Shown here one piece after another: positions 8,786-17,126 of a stretch of DNA of 46,756 bases. A program made the translations under genes and the position numbers. The notes beneath the pieces are model-generated. The model was given only the letters and a program-made list of their open reading frames with translations, made no database searches and was not told the origin of the DNA. Source of the stretch: DATFXF01 sp035258565. Lineage in GTDB: Bacteria > Acidobacteriota > Terriglobia > Acidiferrales > UBA7541. Each line of letters begins with the position of its first letter. The stretch's first letter is position 1. The DNA lies in NCBI GenBank assembly GCA_035258565.1, contig DATFXF010000279.1, positions 1-46,756 of the forward strand. The letters run 5' to 3'.

Positions 8786-9350
8786 CGCCCTGGCGACGGG
8801 CCTGGTTTTGGCAGTCCAGCCGCTGGCTCTGCCGGCACAATCACCCGAAGCGCCGAAACGCGTGAACGAGACCATGCTTGCGGGGCTCCGCCCAGGCAAA
8901 GACACGCTCGCCGAGGCAGAAAAGCGCTTCGGCTCAAAGCTGCGGATCAAGACCGTCGATCGGGACACGTCGGCGGAGTGGTTGGACGAATGCTGGGGCC
9001 ACAAGGTGCACCTCGAGTTCGACGAGAAGCGCGTGATTCGGAGCGTGATTGTCTCGCTCCTGGGGGTTCAGTCTGGAGACTGCAGGGACACGCGCCACGT
9101 CGGTCCCTTGGTGATCGGAAAACTGAAAACAGGCCGCGGGCTTGCTCTTAAAGAAGCGAAGGACCGGGTGATCGGTCTTTACGGTGAGCCGAACTCGAGC
9201 GGGCCTTCCACGCAAGCTGGACGGGAGCTAGAATCGTTGTTTTATGCCTTTGACTGGGCAGGGTCTGACGTTCCCCAGGTGATGGAAGTCTCTTGCGACC
9301 GTTCGACCGGGCGTGCGGTGCAGATCAAGCTGGCTCTCGCCAGTCTCTAG
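8763..9350 (+). CDS. Exported protein of unknown function
   Basis: 195 residues. The ATG at 8763 lies within the end of the previous gene and begins a signal peptide (MRFWPF, hydrophobic ALATGLVLAVQPLAL, cleavage after PAQ near residue 26). The frame stays open further upstream, but that part only shadows the preceding gene. The mature part has two similar halves, each with a GLRPGKDTLAEAEKRFG or GLALKEAKDRVIGLYGEP segment (the second preceded by GKLKTGR), suggesting an internal repeat of a BLIP/SmpA-like 'launch-pad' alpha-beta unit. Two Cys (in DECWGH and GDCRD) could form a disulfide in the periplasm. Precise function unknown. Confidence 0.75.
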   Translation: MRFWPFASALATGLVLAVQPLALPAQSPEAPKRVNETMLAGLRPGKDTLAEAEKRFGSKLRIKTVDRDTSAEWLDECWGHKVHLEFDEKRVIRSVIVSLLGVQSGDCRDTRHVGPLVIGKLKTGRGLALKEAKDRVIGLYGEPNSSGPSTQAGRELESLFYAFDWAGSDVPQVMEVSCDRSTGRAVQIKLALASL

Positions 9351-9369
9351 GTGGCGCAGCGAAAAACCG

Positions 9370-9963
9370 ATGCGTGGGCTCCTGTTGATCGCGGTTCTCT
9401 CAGTCCTGGTACTGTTTGCAGCGTGCCACGAGCCGGCGCAGCCGAAGCCTGCGGAGGCACGGGCCAAGGCCGCCGCGCCAGCGGTGCCTGGGGAGGTTGC
9501 GCGGGTTGCCGAAACCTTGCTCGGCTCCCAGGCGGAGGTGCTTGCATTCGGAGACTTGGCACACACCGGTAGGGAACAGGTGCTGGTCGTGAATCGTTTG
9601 GCCAAGACGCCTCCCGGCATGGCCCCGGGCCTCCTGATTACGCGCGCGGTCGTTGCGGAAAAAGCAGACGGAAAGTGGACAGAAGTTTTCCGCTGCGACG
9701 AGCATTTGAAGAATCCAAACGGCTTTCTCGGTGGGACCCCGGTCGCCCCGGTGACGGGCTGGCGATTGCAGTATGAGCAGAACGGCGAAAAAGGGCTGTT
9801 TATGTATTTCACCCCTCTTGAGATGCTTGGCAGTAGCCATATCCCCACCGTCGGCGTGCGGTGGAATGGGAAAGGAAAGCGTTACCAGTCTCTCGACCGG
9901 AATTACGAACAGTTTCTCGGCGAAGTGCCGGCACTGGAAAAGATCAACTCGCATCTGAGATGA
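9370..9963 (+). CDS. Predicted lipoprotein of unknown function
   Basis: 197 residues from ATG 9370. The N-terminus MRGLLLIAVLSVLVLFAAC has a lipobox-like LFAAC, with Cys at about residue 19, followed by a Pro/Lys/Ala-rich tether, so it is probably a lipoprotein. The remainder (about 55-197) is a single mixed alpha/beta domain with no motif I recognise. Its stop TGA overlaps the ATG of the ABC transporter gene (ATGA at 9960-9963), so the two are translationally coupled. This makes it a candidate accessory component of the exporter, an inference from position only. Confidence 0.75.
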   Translation: MRGLLLIAVLSVLVLFAACHEPAQPKPAEARAKAAAPAVPGEVARVAETLLGSQAEVLAFGDLAHTGREQVLVVNRLAKTPPGMAPGLLITRAVVAEKADGKWTEVFRCDEHLKNPNGFLGGTPVAPVTGWRLQYEQNGEKGLFMYFTPLEMLGSSHIPTVGVRWNGKGKRYQSLDRNYEQFLGEVPALEKINSHLR

Positions 9964-11873
9964 GCAGCGTCGCACAACCTCTGGCAGACCGGCCGCCGAC
10001 CAAGTCCCACGGCACCGGGTGGAGGAACCTCGGCGGCCTCCTGCCCTACCTCAGCAGGTACAAGGGCGGGATCGCTCTTGGCTTGCTGGTGCTGGCTGCG
10101 ATGGGGGTGGCCGGCAACGTCCTGCCACTGATCATCGGCTCGATCATCGATTCGCTTTCGGGCCAGCCGCAGCCAATGGCGCACCTGACCGGGGTGTCGC
10201 GATACTTGCTGCGGCCTCTGCTGTCCTTCTACCGCCCAGCGGACCGTCATGCCTTGGTCATCTTCTCCGCTGCGCTGGTCGTTGTCGTGGCCATCAAGGG
10301 TCTGCTCTCCTTCTGGACGCGGTGGATCCTGATCGGCGTCTCGCGCGATATCGAATATGATCTGCGCAACGACCTTCTCGCCAAGCTGCTCCAGCTCGAG
10401 CCCGCATTCTACGTGCGCAACCGCACGGGCGAGCTGATGTCGCGCGCCACGAACGACTTGAACGCCGTGCGCATGGTGTTGGGCCCGGGAATCATGTACA
10501 GCGCCACAACACTGGTCACGATGGCGCTGGCCATCGCGCTGATGCTGAAGCTCTCACCGATCCTCACGTTCTGGGTACTGCTCCCGGTTCCGGTGGTGGC
10601 CGTCACCGTCTGGTACTTCGGGAAGGTGATCCACGACCTCTACGAGAAAATCCAAGCCTCGCTGGCCACGCTTTCAGCGCGAGCGCAGGAGAACCTTTCC
10701 GGCGTACGCGTCGTGCGTGCCTATCGCCAGGAAGAAGCAGAGATACAAGCCTTCGACGCGCCCAACCGCGAATACGTTGCGCGCAACATCAAGCTGATCC
10801 GCAACTGGAGCTTGTTCATGCCTTCGCTCCAGGCCTTCCTCGGATTGTCGTTCCTGCTGGTGCTGGGGGTAGGGGGGCGCGAGGTGATCCAAGGGCGGAT
10901 CTCGCTCGGCACGCTGATTGCTTTCTACGGTTACCTGAGCCAGCTCATCTGGCCCATCGTCGCGCTCGGCTGGGTGACCAACATTTTCCAGCGCGGCGCC
11001 GCCTCAATGGGGCGGATGAACTACATCCTGAAGGCCCAGCCCGCCATCAACGATGCCGAGGCACGCGGCGGCGATGGCGCCGAGCTTCGCGGCGCAATCG
11101 AATTCCGCAACCTGACATTTGCCTATCCGACGGCCACGGATGGCCGTGCGGGGGGGACTACTTCTTCCGGCGGGCGCCCTGTCTTGCAGGAGATCAACCT
11201 GAGCGTGCCGGCCGGTTCGACCCTGGCGATTGTCGGCCCCACCGGCAGCGGCAAAACGACTCTCGCATCACTCGTGGCACGGCTGTGGGAGGCCCCACCG
11301 GGCACCGTCTGGCTGGACGGCCGGCCGGTCCGCGAATGGCCGCTGGCCGAACTGCGTCGCGCCATCGGATTCGTGCCGCAGGATACCTTCCTATTCAGCG
11401 ACACGGTGCGCGAGAACGTCGCCTTCGGCGTCGAAGGCGCGCCGGACTCGACCGTCGTCGAGGCCGCACAAATTTCGAGCGTCTACAGCGACATCCAGGA
11501 TTTTCCGGCGCGGCTCGAGACGCTGGTGGGCGAGCGCGGGATCACCCTTTCCGGCGGGCAAAAACAGCGCGCGGCGCTGGCCCGCGCGGTGATTCGCCAA
11601 CCCAAGATCCTCATCCTTGACGACGCACTCTCGAGCGTAGATACCGATACCGAGGAGAAGATCCTGCGGCGGCTCAAAGAGGTGATGCGGCAGCGGACCA
11701 CACTTCTGATCTCGCACCGCTGCTCAACGGTGCGTCACGCCGACCAGATCGTTGTGCTGCGCGAGGGTCGGATTGTGGAGCGTGGCACGCACGAGGAGTT
11801 GCTGGCGCTGGGCGGTTATTACTACGACCTCTATCAGAAGCAACTGCTCGAGGAAGAACTGGAACGCGTATGA
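9960..11873 (+). CDS. Heterodimeric ABC exporter, subunit with degenerate ATPase site
   Basis: 637 residues: six-helix exporter domain (about 30-350) and nucleotide-binding domain (about 375-630). Walker A GPTGSGKTT, Q-loop FVPQDTFLF, signature LSGGQKQR and Walker B ILILDDALSSVD are visible. The residue after Walker B is Asp, where a canonical subunit has catalytic Glu (LDDA instead of LDEA), exactly the change known in BmrC/YheI and TM287, so this half makes the non-hydrolytic site of a heterodimer. The start is set at 9960, overlapping the stop of the lipoprotein gene; the frame is also open upstream but lacks family sequence there. The next gene overlaps by 4 bases and encodes the partner. 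Likely drug or lipid export; the substrate cannot be read from sequence. Confidence 0.93.
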   Translation: MSSVAQPLADRPPTKSHGTGWRNLGGLLPYLSRYKGGIALGLLVLAAMGVAGNVLPLIIGSIIDSLSGQPQPMAHLTGVSRYLLRPLLSFYRPADRHALVIFSAALVVVVAIKGLLSFWTRWILIGVSRDIEYDLRNDLLAKLLQLEPAFYVRNRTGELMSRATNDLNAVRMVLGPGIMYSATTLVTMALAIALMLKLSPILTFWVLLPVPVVAVTVWYFGKVIHDLYEKIQASLATLSARAQENLSGVRVVRAYRQEEAEIQAFDAPNREYVARNIKLIRNWSLFMPSLQAFLGLSFLLVLGVGGREVIQGRISLGTLIAFYGYLSQLIWPIVALGWVTNIFQRGAASMGRMNYILKAQPAINDAEARGGDGAELRGAIEFRNLTFAYPTATDGRAGGTTSSGGRPVLQEINLSVPAGSTLAIVGPTGSGKTTLASLVARLWEAPPGTVWLDGRPVREWPLAELRRAIGFVPQDTFLFSDTVRENVAFGVEGAPDSTVVEAAQISSVYSDIQDFPARLETLVGERGITLSGGQKQRAALARAVIRQPKILILDDALSSVDTDTEEKILRRLKEVMRQRTTLLISHRCSTVRHADQIVVLREGRIVERGTHEELLALGGYYYDLYQKQLLEEELERV

Positions 11874-13747
11874 GCGACTTCCGCGAAGAAGAAGCACTCG
11901 GCAAGGCGTATGACTCGCGACTTACGCGGCGCCTGCTGCGCTACCTGAGGCCCTATAGATGGCGCGTGGTCTCCGCGCTGCTGCTGACCCTCGCGGTCAC
12001 GCCCCTCGAGCTGGTCAGTCCATACCTCTTCAAAGTGGGCGTGGACTCCTACATCGTGCCCGTGGTCGAGCACCGGCTTGCGCCCGACATCGGAATGCGC
12101 GGAATTCTTTGGGTGGCTCTGGCCTTCATCGTGACCCTGTTCTTGAGCTTTACCGTGCAATATGTGCAGATCCGCGTCATGCAGCGCGTAGGCCAGCAGA
12201 CGATGTACGACCTCCGGGGCGAGATCTTCCGCCACTTGCAGCGGCTGCCCATGAGTTTCTACGACCGCAGCCCGGTGGGGCGGTTGGTGACGCGCTTGAC
12301 CACCGACGTCGACGCGCTCAACGAGCTCTTCGCCGCGGGCATCGTGACCATGCTGAACGACTTCGTGCTGCTCGTGGGTATCGCCGTCTTTCTCGTGTGG
12401 CTGAATTGGCAGCTTGCACTGATGGCCTTCTCGGTGCTTCCGCTCATCCTGCTCGTGACCGTGCTCTTCCGCAGCAAGGTGCGCGACGCGAATCGCCGCA
12501 TCCGCACCGCCATCGCGCGGATCAATGCGTTCCTCCAGGAGCACATCAGCGGCATGGCGGTCGTGCAACTGTTCAACCGCGAGCGCCGGGCGCGGCAACA
12601 GTTCGAGAAACTGAACCGCACGCACATGCTGGCCTATAAGGACGCCATCCTGGCCTTCGCGCTGTTCTATCCGGTCGTCGAGTTTCTTTCGGTGACGGCC
12701 GTGGCGCTGCTGCTCTGGTTCGGCGGCCTGCGCGTTCTGGCCGGCACCCTGACGGTGGGCGTTGTCTTCGCCTTTATGCAGTATGCGCAGCGCTTTTTCC
12801 GGCCGATCCAGGACCTGAGCGAGAAATTCAACATCTTGCAAACCGCCATGGCCAGCTCGGAGCGGATTTTCAAGCTGCTCGACGAATCGGTGCCCGCCGG
12901 CGTGCCCGCGGAAGTCATCGAACTCGGCCAGCCGCGTGGCGAAATCGAATTCCGCAACGTCTGGTTCGCCTACCGCGGGGGCGCAAACCCCTCCAACGAA
13001 GATTGGGTGCTGCGCGATGTTTCCTTCCGCGTCGCGCCAGGCCAGACGGTCGCCATTGTGGGCCACACCGGCGCCGGCAAGACGACGATCATTCAGTTGC
13101 TGCTGCGCTTCTACGAAATCCAGCGCGGTGAGATTCTGCTGGACGGCATCGATACCCGGAGGCTCAGCGCGCGCGAGCTGCGCCGCCATTTTGGCATCGT
13201 GTTGCAGGATCCCTTCCTGTTCAGCGGGACGCTCGAGTCCAATGTTCGGCTGGGCACCGAAGACATCCAGCGTGACGCGGTTGAACATGCACTCGCCGAA
13301 GTGGGCCTGGGCCCGTTCGTGCGGTCGCTCCCCGCTGGAGTCGCTACCCCGGTGACCGAACGCGGCGCAACATTTTCGGTGGGCCAGCGGCAACTCATCA
13401 GCTTCGCGCGGGCCCTAGCTCACAATCCCCGCTTTCTGATCCTGGACGAGGCCACCTCGAGCGTGGACACGAAAACCGAACTGCTGATCCGCGCGGCGCT
13501 CGACCGGCTGCTCGAAGCCCGCACGGCGCTTGTGATCGCACACCGCCTGAGCACCATTCAACACGCCGACCGCATCCTTGTGTTCCACAAGGGACGCCTG
13601 CGCGAGCAGGGCTCGCACCAAGAGCTTCTGGCACTGCGCGGCATCTACTACCGGCTTTACCAGCTCCAGTACAAGGAGCAGGAGCTGCGCCTGCCCGTCG
13701 AGACGGCCGAAGAGGCGGCTGGCGCAGCGTTGCCCTCCAATGACTAG
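11870..13747 (+). CDS. Heterodimeric ABC exporter, catalytic partner
   Basis: 625 residues, ATGA overlap with the preceding subunit. Transmembrane domain about 25-330, ATPase domain about 355-600. Walker A GHTGAGKTT, Q-loop VLQDPFLFSG, Walker B FLILDEATSSVD with the catalytic Glu. Its signature is FSVGQRQ rather than LSGGQ, the deviation typical of the BmrD/YheH/MdlB partner. Paired with the neighbour's LSGGQ, it forms one full and one degenerate ATP site, so the pair should be an asymmetric exporter of the BmrCD/TM287-288 type. The gene ends 59 bases before lpxB. Confidence 0.93.
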   Translation: MSDFREEEALGKAYDSRLTRRLLRYLRPYRWRVVSALLLTLAVTPLELVSPYLFKVGVDSYIVPVVEHRLAPDIGMRGILWVALAFIVTLFLSFTVQYVQIRVMQRVGQQTMYDLRGEIFRHLQRLPMSFYDRSPVGRLVTRLTTDVDALNELFAAGIVTMLNDFVLLVGIAVFLVWLNWQLALMAFSVLPLILLVTVLFRSKVRDANRRIRTAIARINAFLQEHISGMAVVQLFNRERRARQQFEKLNRTHMLAYKDAILAFALFYPVVEFLSVTAVALLLWFGGLRVLAGTLTVGVVFAFMQYAQRFFRPIQDLSEKFNILQTAMASSERIFKLLDESVPAGVPAEVIELGQPRGEIEFRNVWFAYRGGANPSNEDWVLRDVSFRVAPGQTVAIVGHTGAGKTTIIQLLLRFYEIQRGEILLDGIDTRRLSARELRRHFGIVLQDPFLFSGTLESNVRLGTEDIQRDAVEHALAEVGLGPFVRSLPAGVATPVTERGATFSVGQRQLISFARALAHNPRFLILDEATSSVDTKTELLIRAALDRLLEARTALVIAHRLSTIQHADRILVFHKGRLREQGSHQELLALRGIYYRLYQLQYKEQELRLPVETAEEAAGAALPSND

Positions 13748-13806
13748 CCCGCTCCCGCCAGATCCCCCTTTCCTCGAGATGGGCGGACACCACCCTAGCT
13801 CGCGCG

Positions 13807-14931
13807 ATGACCAAAGCTCAAGTCCTCATCTCGGCTGGTGAGGCGTCCGGCGAGATGTACGCCGCCCGGCTGGCCACCGCGCTCAGCCAGCTCGCGGACG
13901 TCCAGCTCTTCGGGCTCGGCGGCGTCGAGATGCGTGAAGCGGGCGTGGAGTTGCTCGCTGATAGCGCCGAAGTGGCCGTCGTGGGCATTAGTGAGGCGGT
14001 ACGGCGGCTGCCTTCCGCACTGCGCATCTATCGCCAACTCACCGAGGAAGCCGCTCGGCGCCGCCCACGGCTGGCCATCCTAGTCGACTTCCCAGATTTC
14101 AACCTGTGGCTGGCGCGGCGACTACACGAGCACGGGGTGCGCATTATTTACTTCATTAGCCCCCAGGTGTGGGCCTGGCGACCGAAACGCGTCCACCTGA
14201 TTCGCCGCCTGGTCGACCACGTGCTCTGCATTTTCCCTTTCGAGGAGGAGTTCTATCGCCAGGCGGGCGTGCCGGTGGATTACGTCGGGCACCCGCTGGT
14301 GGACCAGGTGCGAGCGAAGAGGTCGCGCGAAGAGTTTGCGGCCCGCTACGCCCTCGATGTGAGTCAGCCCATCGTTGCACTGCTACCCGGAAGCCGCCCC
14401 GGCGAGCTGGCCCACAACTTGCCGCCGATGCTCGAGGCCTGCCGCCTGCTTCCGCCCTGCCAGTTCGCGCTGGCGGTGGCGCCGGGGATGACCCGCGGGC
14501 AACTCACAAACTACGCGCGGTCCGATCTTCTGGTTCATCTCGTTGAAGGAGCCACCTATGACGCCCTGGCGGCCAGCGACGTAGCCATCGTCTCGAGCGG
14601 GACGGCCACGGTTGAAGCTGCGCTGCTCGGCGTGCCGATGGTCGTGGTCTACCGCGTTTCACGCGCTACCGCAATGGTCCTGCGGCGCATGGTGCGCACG
14701 CCATATTTCAGCATGGTGAACTTAATTGCCGGCAGGCGCTTGGTGCCGGAGCTCATTCAGCAGGACTTCACGCCATCGCGCCTGGCGGAGGAGGTTCGTC
14801 GTCTGCTCGGCTCACCGGAGACGCGAGAGCAGATGAAACGCGAACTTGGCGAGGTGCGTTCCAGACTTGGACCCGGCGGGGCGATCGAGCGTGCCGCCCG
14901 ACTCATTGCGGAGAGACTCGGGGCAAACTAG
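13807..14931 (+). CDS. lpxB: Lipid-A-disaccharide synthase
   Basis: 374 residues, family length. LpxB (GT19) condenses UDP-2,3-diacylglucosamine with lipid X at the inner membrane to make the lipid A disaccharide. Diagnostic segments: N-terminal SAGEASGEMYAARL, ILVDFPDFNLWLAR, ISPQVWAWRPKRV, VGHPLVDQ and LPGSRPGEL, plus the C-terminal nucleotide-binding region (SGTATVEAALLGVPMVVVYR). Its presence is the best direct evidence here for an LPS-bearing outer membrane. Other lpx genes are not in the window; it follows the exporter closely but nothing shows a functional link. Confidence 0.95.
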   Translation: MTKAQVLISAGEASGEMYAARLATALSQLADVQLFGLGGVEMREAGVELLADSAEVAVVGISEAVRRLPSALRIYRQLTEEAARRRPRLAILVDFPDFNLWLARRLHEHGVRIIYFISPQVWAWRPKRVHLIRRLVDHVLCIFPFEEEFYRQAGVPVDYVGHPLVDQVRAKRSREEFAARYALDVSQPIVALLPGSRPGELAHNLPPMLEACRLLPPCQFALAVAPGMTRGQLTNYARSDLLVHLVEGATYDALAASDVAIVSSGTATVEAALLGVPMVVVYRVSRATAMVLRRMVRTPYFSMVNLIAGRRLVPELIQQDFTPSRLAEEVRRLLGSPETREQMKRELGEVRSRLGPGGAIERAARLIAERLGAN

Positions 14932-14960
14932 ACCAAATTGGCAACTCCCCCCGCGCCCTC

Positions 14961-14969
14961 TGGTATCCT
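14961..14969 (+). promoter_or_regulatory. Candidate extended -10 promoter (TGGTATCCT)
   Basis: TG-n-TATCCT at 14961-14969, about 45 bases before the ATG of the M1-like gene. Extended -10 elements can work without a good -35; the TTGGCA at 14938-14943 sits 20 bases upstream, longer than usual spacing. Confidence 0.4.
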
Positions 14970-15013
14970 AGAGATGCGCGGAATTCGAGGCACGGGATGA
15001 CACAACCTACCTC

Positions 15014-17089
15014 ATGACCAGGCTCGGAAAGCTAGCTCTCATGGCCCTGCTGGTTCTTCTGCCCGACCGGGCGCCGGCCCAGACGCCGCAGAAATTCGCC
15101 TTCCGCGCTGTACACTACGACGTGACGGCGGCGCTCAACCCGGCCGAGCAGATGCTCACCGCACGGGCACGCGTGGAATTTCAGGCCGTCGAGGCCTCGC
15201 GGCAGCTCGATGTGGAGCTGCATCCAAACCTGAAGATCAGCGCCGTGGTGAGCGGTGACGGAAAGGCCGAGAACTACGAACGCGATCCGAATCATCCGCT
15301 GGTGGTGCGCATTACCTTGCCGCAGCCGGCCGCGGTAGGGCAGAAGGTCACGCTCCTTTTTGAGTACGCCGGACCGCTCGCCAACGAGGAAAACAGCCCG
15401 GTAAAGGGCGTGCGGCTGGCCTCGATCAACCAGGACGGCGCGTACCTGCTCTTGCCGGCGCGATGGTTCCCGCTGACCGATTACCCGTCGAACCGTTACA
15501 CGGCGGTGTTCAATCTCGAGGTGCCGCAGAACTTCGCCGTGGTGGGCACCGGCAAAGCCTCGGCACCGAACCTGATGCCGGAGAAGCCCTCTGCGCCCGC
15601 AGGCAAAGCGGCCCGCGAGGCAAAAACTGGCCCGCACATTCTTTACACCTTTCGCGCTGAGCGCCCCGCACCGGTGGGAACCTTCGTGGCCGGTAACATC
15701 CAGCTTGCGCCGGTTAGTTCGGAGGGGCTGAACATCTCCGTGTATGTGCGCGCGGCCGACATGAAATCAGCGGCGGCGTACGGGGACTCGCTCGCGCACA
15801 TCGTAAACTTTTTCTCGGAGCAATTCGGCCATCTGCCCGAACCACACCTCGCTTTGGCGCAACTCCCCGAGGGAACCGTGCCAGGCTATTCCGCTCCCGG
15901 CCTGCTGCTTGTCAGCGTGCGGCGCTGGGACCCCCAGGTGAACTATCGCATCCTGGCGCAGCTCGCGGCGGGCCAGTGGTGGGGCAATGAGGTGCTGCCC
16001 GCCTCGGCTTCCGACGTCTGGCTGACAGACGGGCTGGCGCGCTACAGTGAAGCCCTCGACGTCGAGCAAACGGCCGGCAAGGAAGGCTTCAATCGCGAGC
16101 TCGAGGATTTCTCCGTCGGCGCGCTGACCTTCGAGGACGCGGCACCCATCGCGCAGGCGGCGCGGCTTGAGCCCTTGACCAGCGAGTACCGCTCCGTGGT
16201 GATCAATAAGGGCGCCATGGTCTTCCACATGCTGCGCGCCCAATTGGGCGACGACGCCTTTCACGCGCTCCTGCGCGAGTTCTACTCCAAGTATGCAGGC
16301 AAGAGCGCACGCCTCGACGACTTCGAAAAGATGGCTCAGCAGAAGGCCCGCCCCGCTGCCGGCAGCCCGGCTCGCTCGCCCGAGCTGAGCCCGTTCTTCG
16401 CGCAGTGGCTGAACTCGACCGGAGTGCCCGAGTTCAAGATCCAGTACGTCGTGTACCGGATCCGGAAAGGCTTCAAGATCGTCGGAAAGATTCAACAGGA
16501 CCTCGAAACCTTTCGCATGACCATCGAAGTGAGAGTGGAGACGGAAGGCAATCCCGAATTGAAAACCATTGAAGTGATCGGCTCGAGTTCTGATTTCACC
16601 ATCGAGACCTTCGGCCGGCCAAAGCCCGGCGGAATCGTCCTTGACCCCAACAACAACCTGCTGAAATCGAGTGCCAAGCTGCGCGTGCGCGCCTCAATCG
16701 CCCGCGGCGAAGAGCTGGCGGAGCAGGGCCGCTACTATGACGCGGTCCAGCAGTACCAGCGCGCGCTCGACCTGCAAAAGAACAATGCCCTCGCCAATTT
16801 CCGCATGGGTGAGGCGTTCTTCTATCAGAAGAATTACCAGGCCGCCGCGAATGCGTTCCGCGAAGCGGCAGAAGGCGACCTCGAACCGAGCTACCGGTGG
16901 GTGGAGGTGTGGTCGCACATCTACCTGGCCAAGATATTCGACATCACCGGCCAGCGCGAGCGCGCCATCAACGAATACAGCAAAGCGAAGCAGACGAACG
17001 ACGACACCGGCGGCGCCCAAGCAGAAGCGGACAAGTATCTGGCCCATCCCTACAAGGAAGAAAGCGGAGCCCGCCCCAGCAATCCGTAG
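15014..17089 (+). CDS. Exported M1-aminopeptidase-fold pseudoenzyme with C-terminal TPRs
   Basis: 691 residues. Signal peptide (hydrophobic LALMALLVLL, cleavage after APAQ, near 23). Residues about 30-200 resemble the M1 N-terminal beta saddle, 220-450 the thermolysin-like domain, and 560-690 hold TPR-like helices (YDAVQQYQRALDL, YQAAANAFREAAEG, RAINEYSKAKQ). The zinc site of M1 peptidases is HEXXH-X18-E. The alignable position reads QLAAG at 316-320 and Asp at 339, exactly the right spacing but with both His, the zinc Glu and the catalytic Glu all replaced. The substrate-anchoring GAMEN loop is also absent. The flanking QWWGN and WLTDGLARYSE segments confirm the alignment. So the fold is kept but peptidase activity is not expected; a binding or scaffolding role in the periplasm is plausible. 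Confidence 0.88.
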   Translation: MTRLGKLALMALLVLLPDRAPAQTPQKFAFRAVHYDVTAALNPAEQMLTARARVEFQAVEASRQLDVELHPNLKISAVVSGDGKAENYERDPNHPLVVRITLPQPAAVGQKVTLLFEYAGPLANEENSPVKGVRLASINQDGAYLLLPARWFPLTDYPSNRYTAVFNLEVPQNFAVVGTGKASAPNLMPEKPSAPAGKAAREAKTGPHILYTFRAERPAPVGTFVAGNIQLAPVSSEGLNISVYVRAADMKSAAAYGDSLAHIVNFFSEQFGHLPEPHLALAQLPEGTVPGYSAPGLLLVSVRRWDPQVNYRILAQLAAGQWWGNEVLPASASDVWLTDGLARYSEALDVEQTAGKEGFNRELEDFSVGALTFEDAAPIAQAARLEPLTSEYRSVVINKGAMVFHMLRAQLGDDAFHALLREFYSKYAGKSARLDDFEKMAQQKARPAAGSPARSPELSPFFAQWLNSTGVPEFKIQYVVYRIRKGFKIVGKIQQDLETFRMTIEVRVETEGNPELKTIEVIGSSSDFTIETFGRPKPGGIVLDPNNNLLKSSAKLRVRASIARGEELAEQGRYYDAVQQYQRALDLQKNNALANFRMGEAFFYQKNYQAAANAFREAAEGDLEPSYRWVEVWSHIYLAKIFDITGQRERAINEYSKAKQTNDDTGGAQAEADKYLAHPYKEESGARPSNP

Positions 17090-17126
17090 CGCCGCAAGTG
17101 GATCAAGACAGGGAACAGCAAGGCGG

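Noticed and set aside
11834..13393. 519-codon open frame on the minus strand opposite the second ABC subunit
   Set aside because: Its translation is His/Gln/Glu-rich and matches no family. It is antisense to a gene with all ABC motifs; high-GC sequence produces such frames readily.
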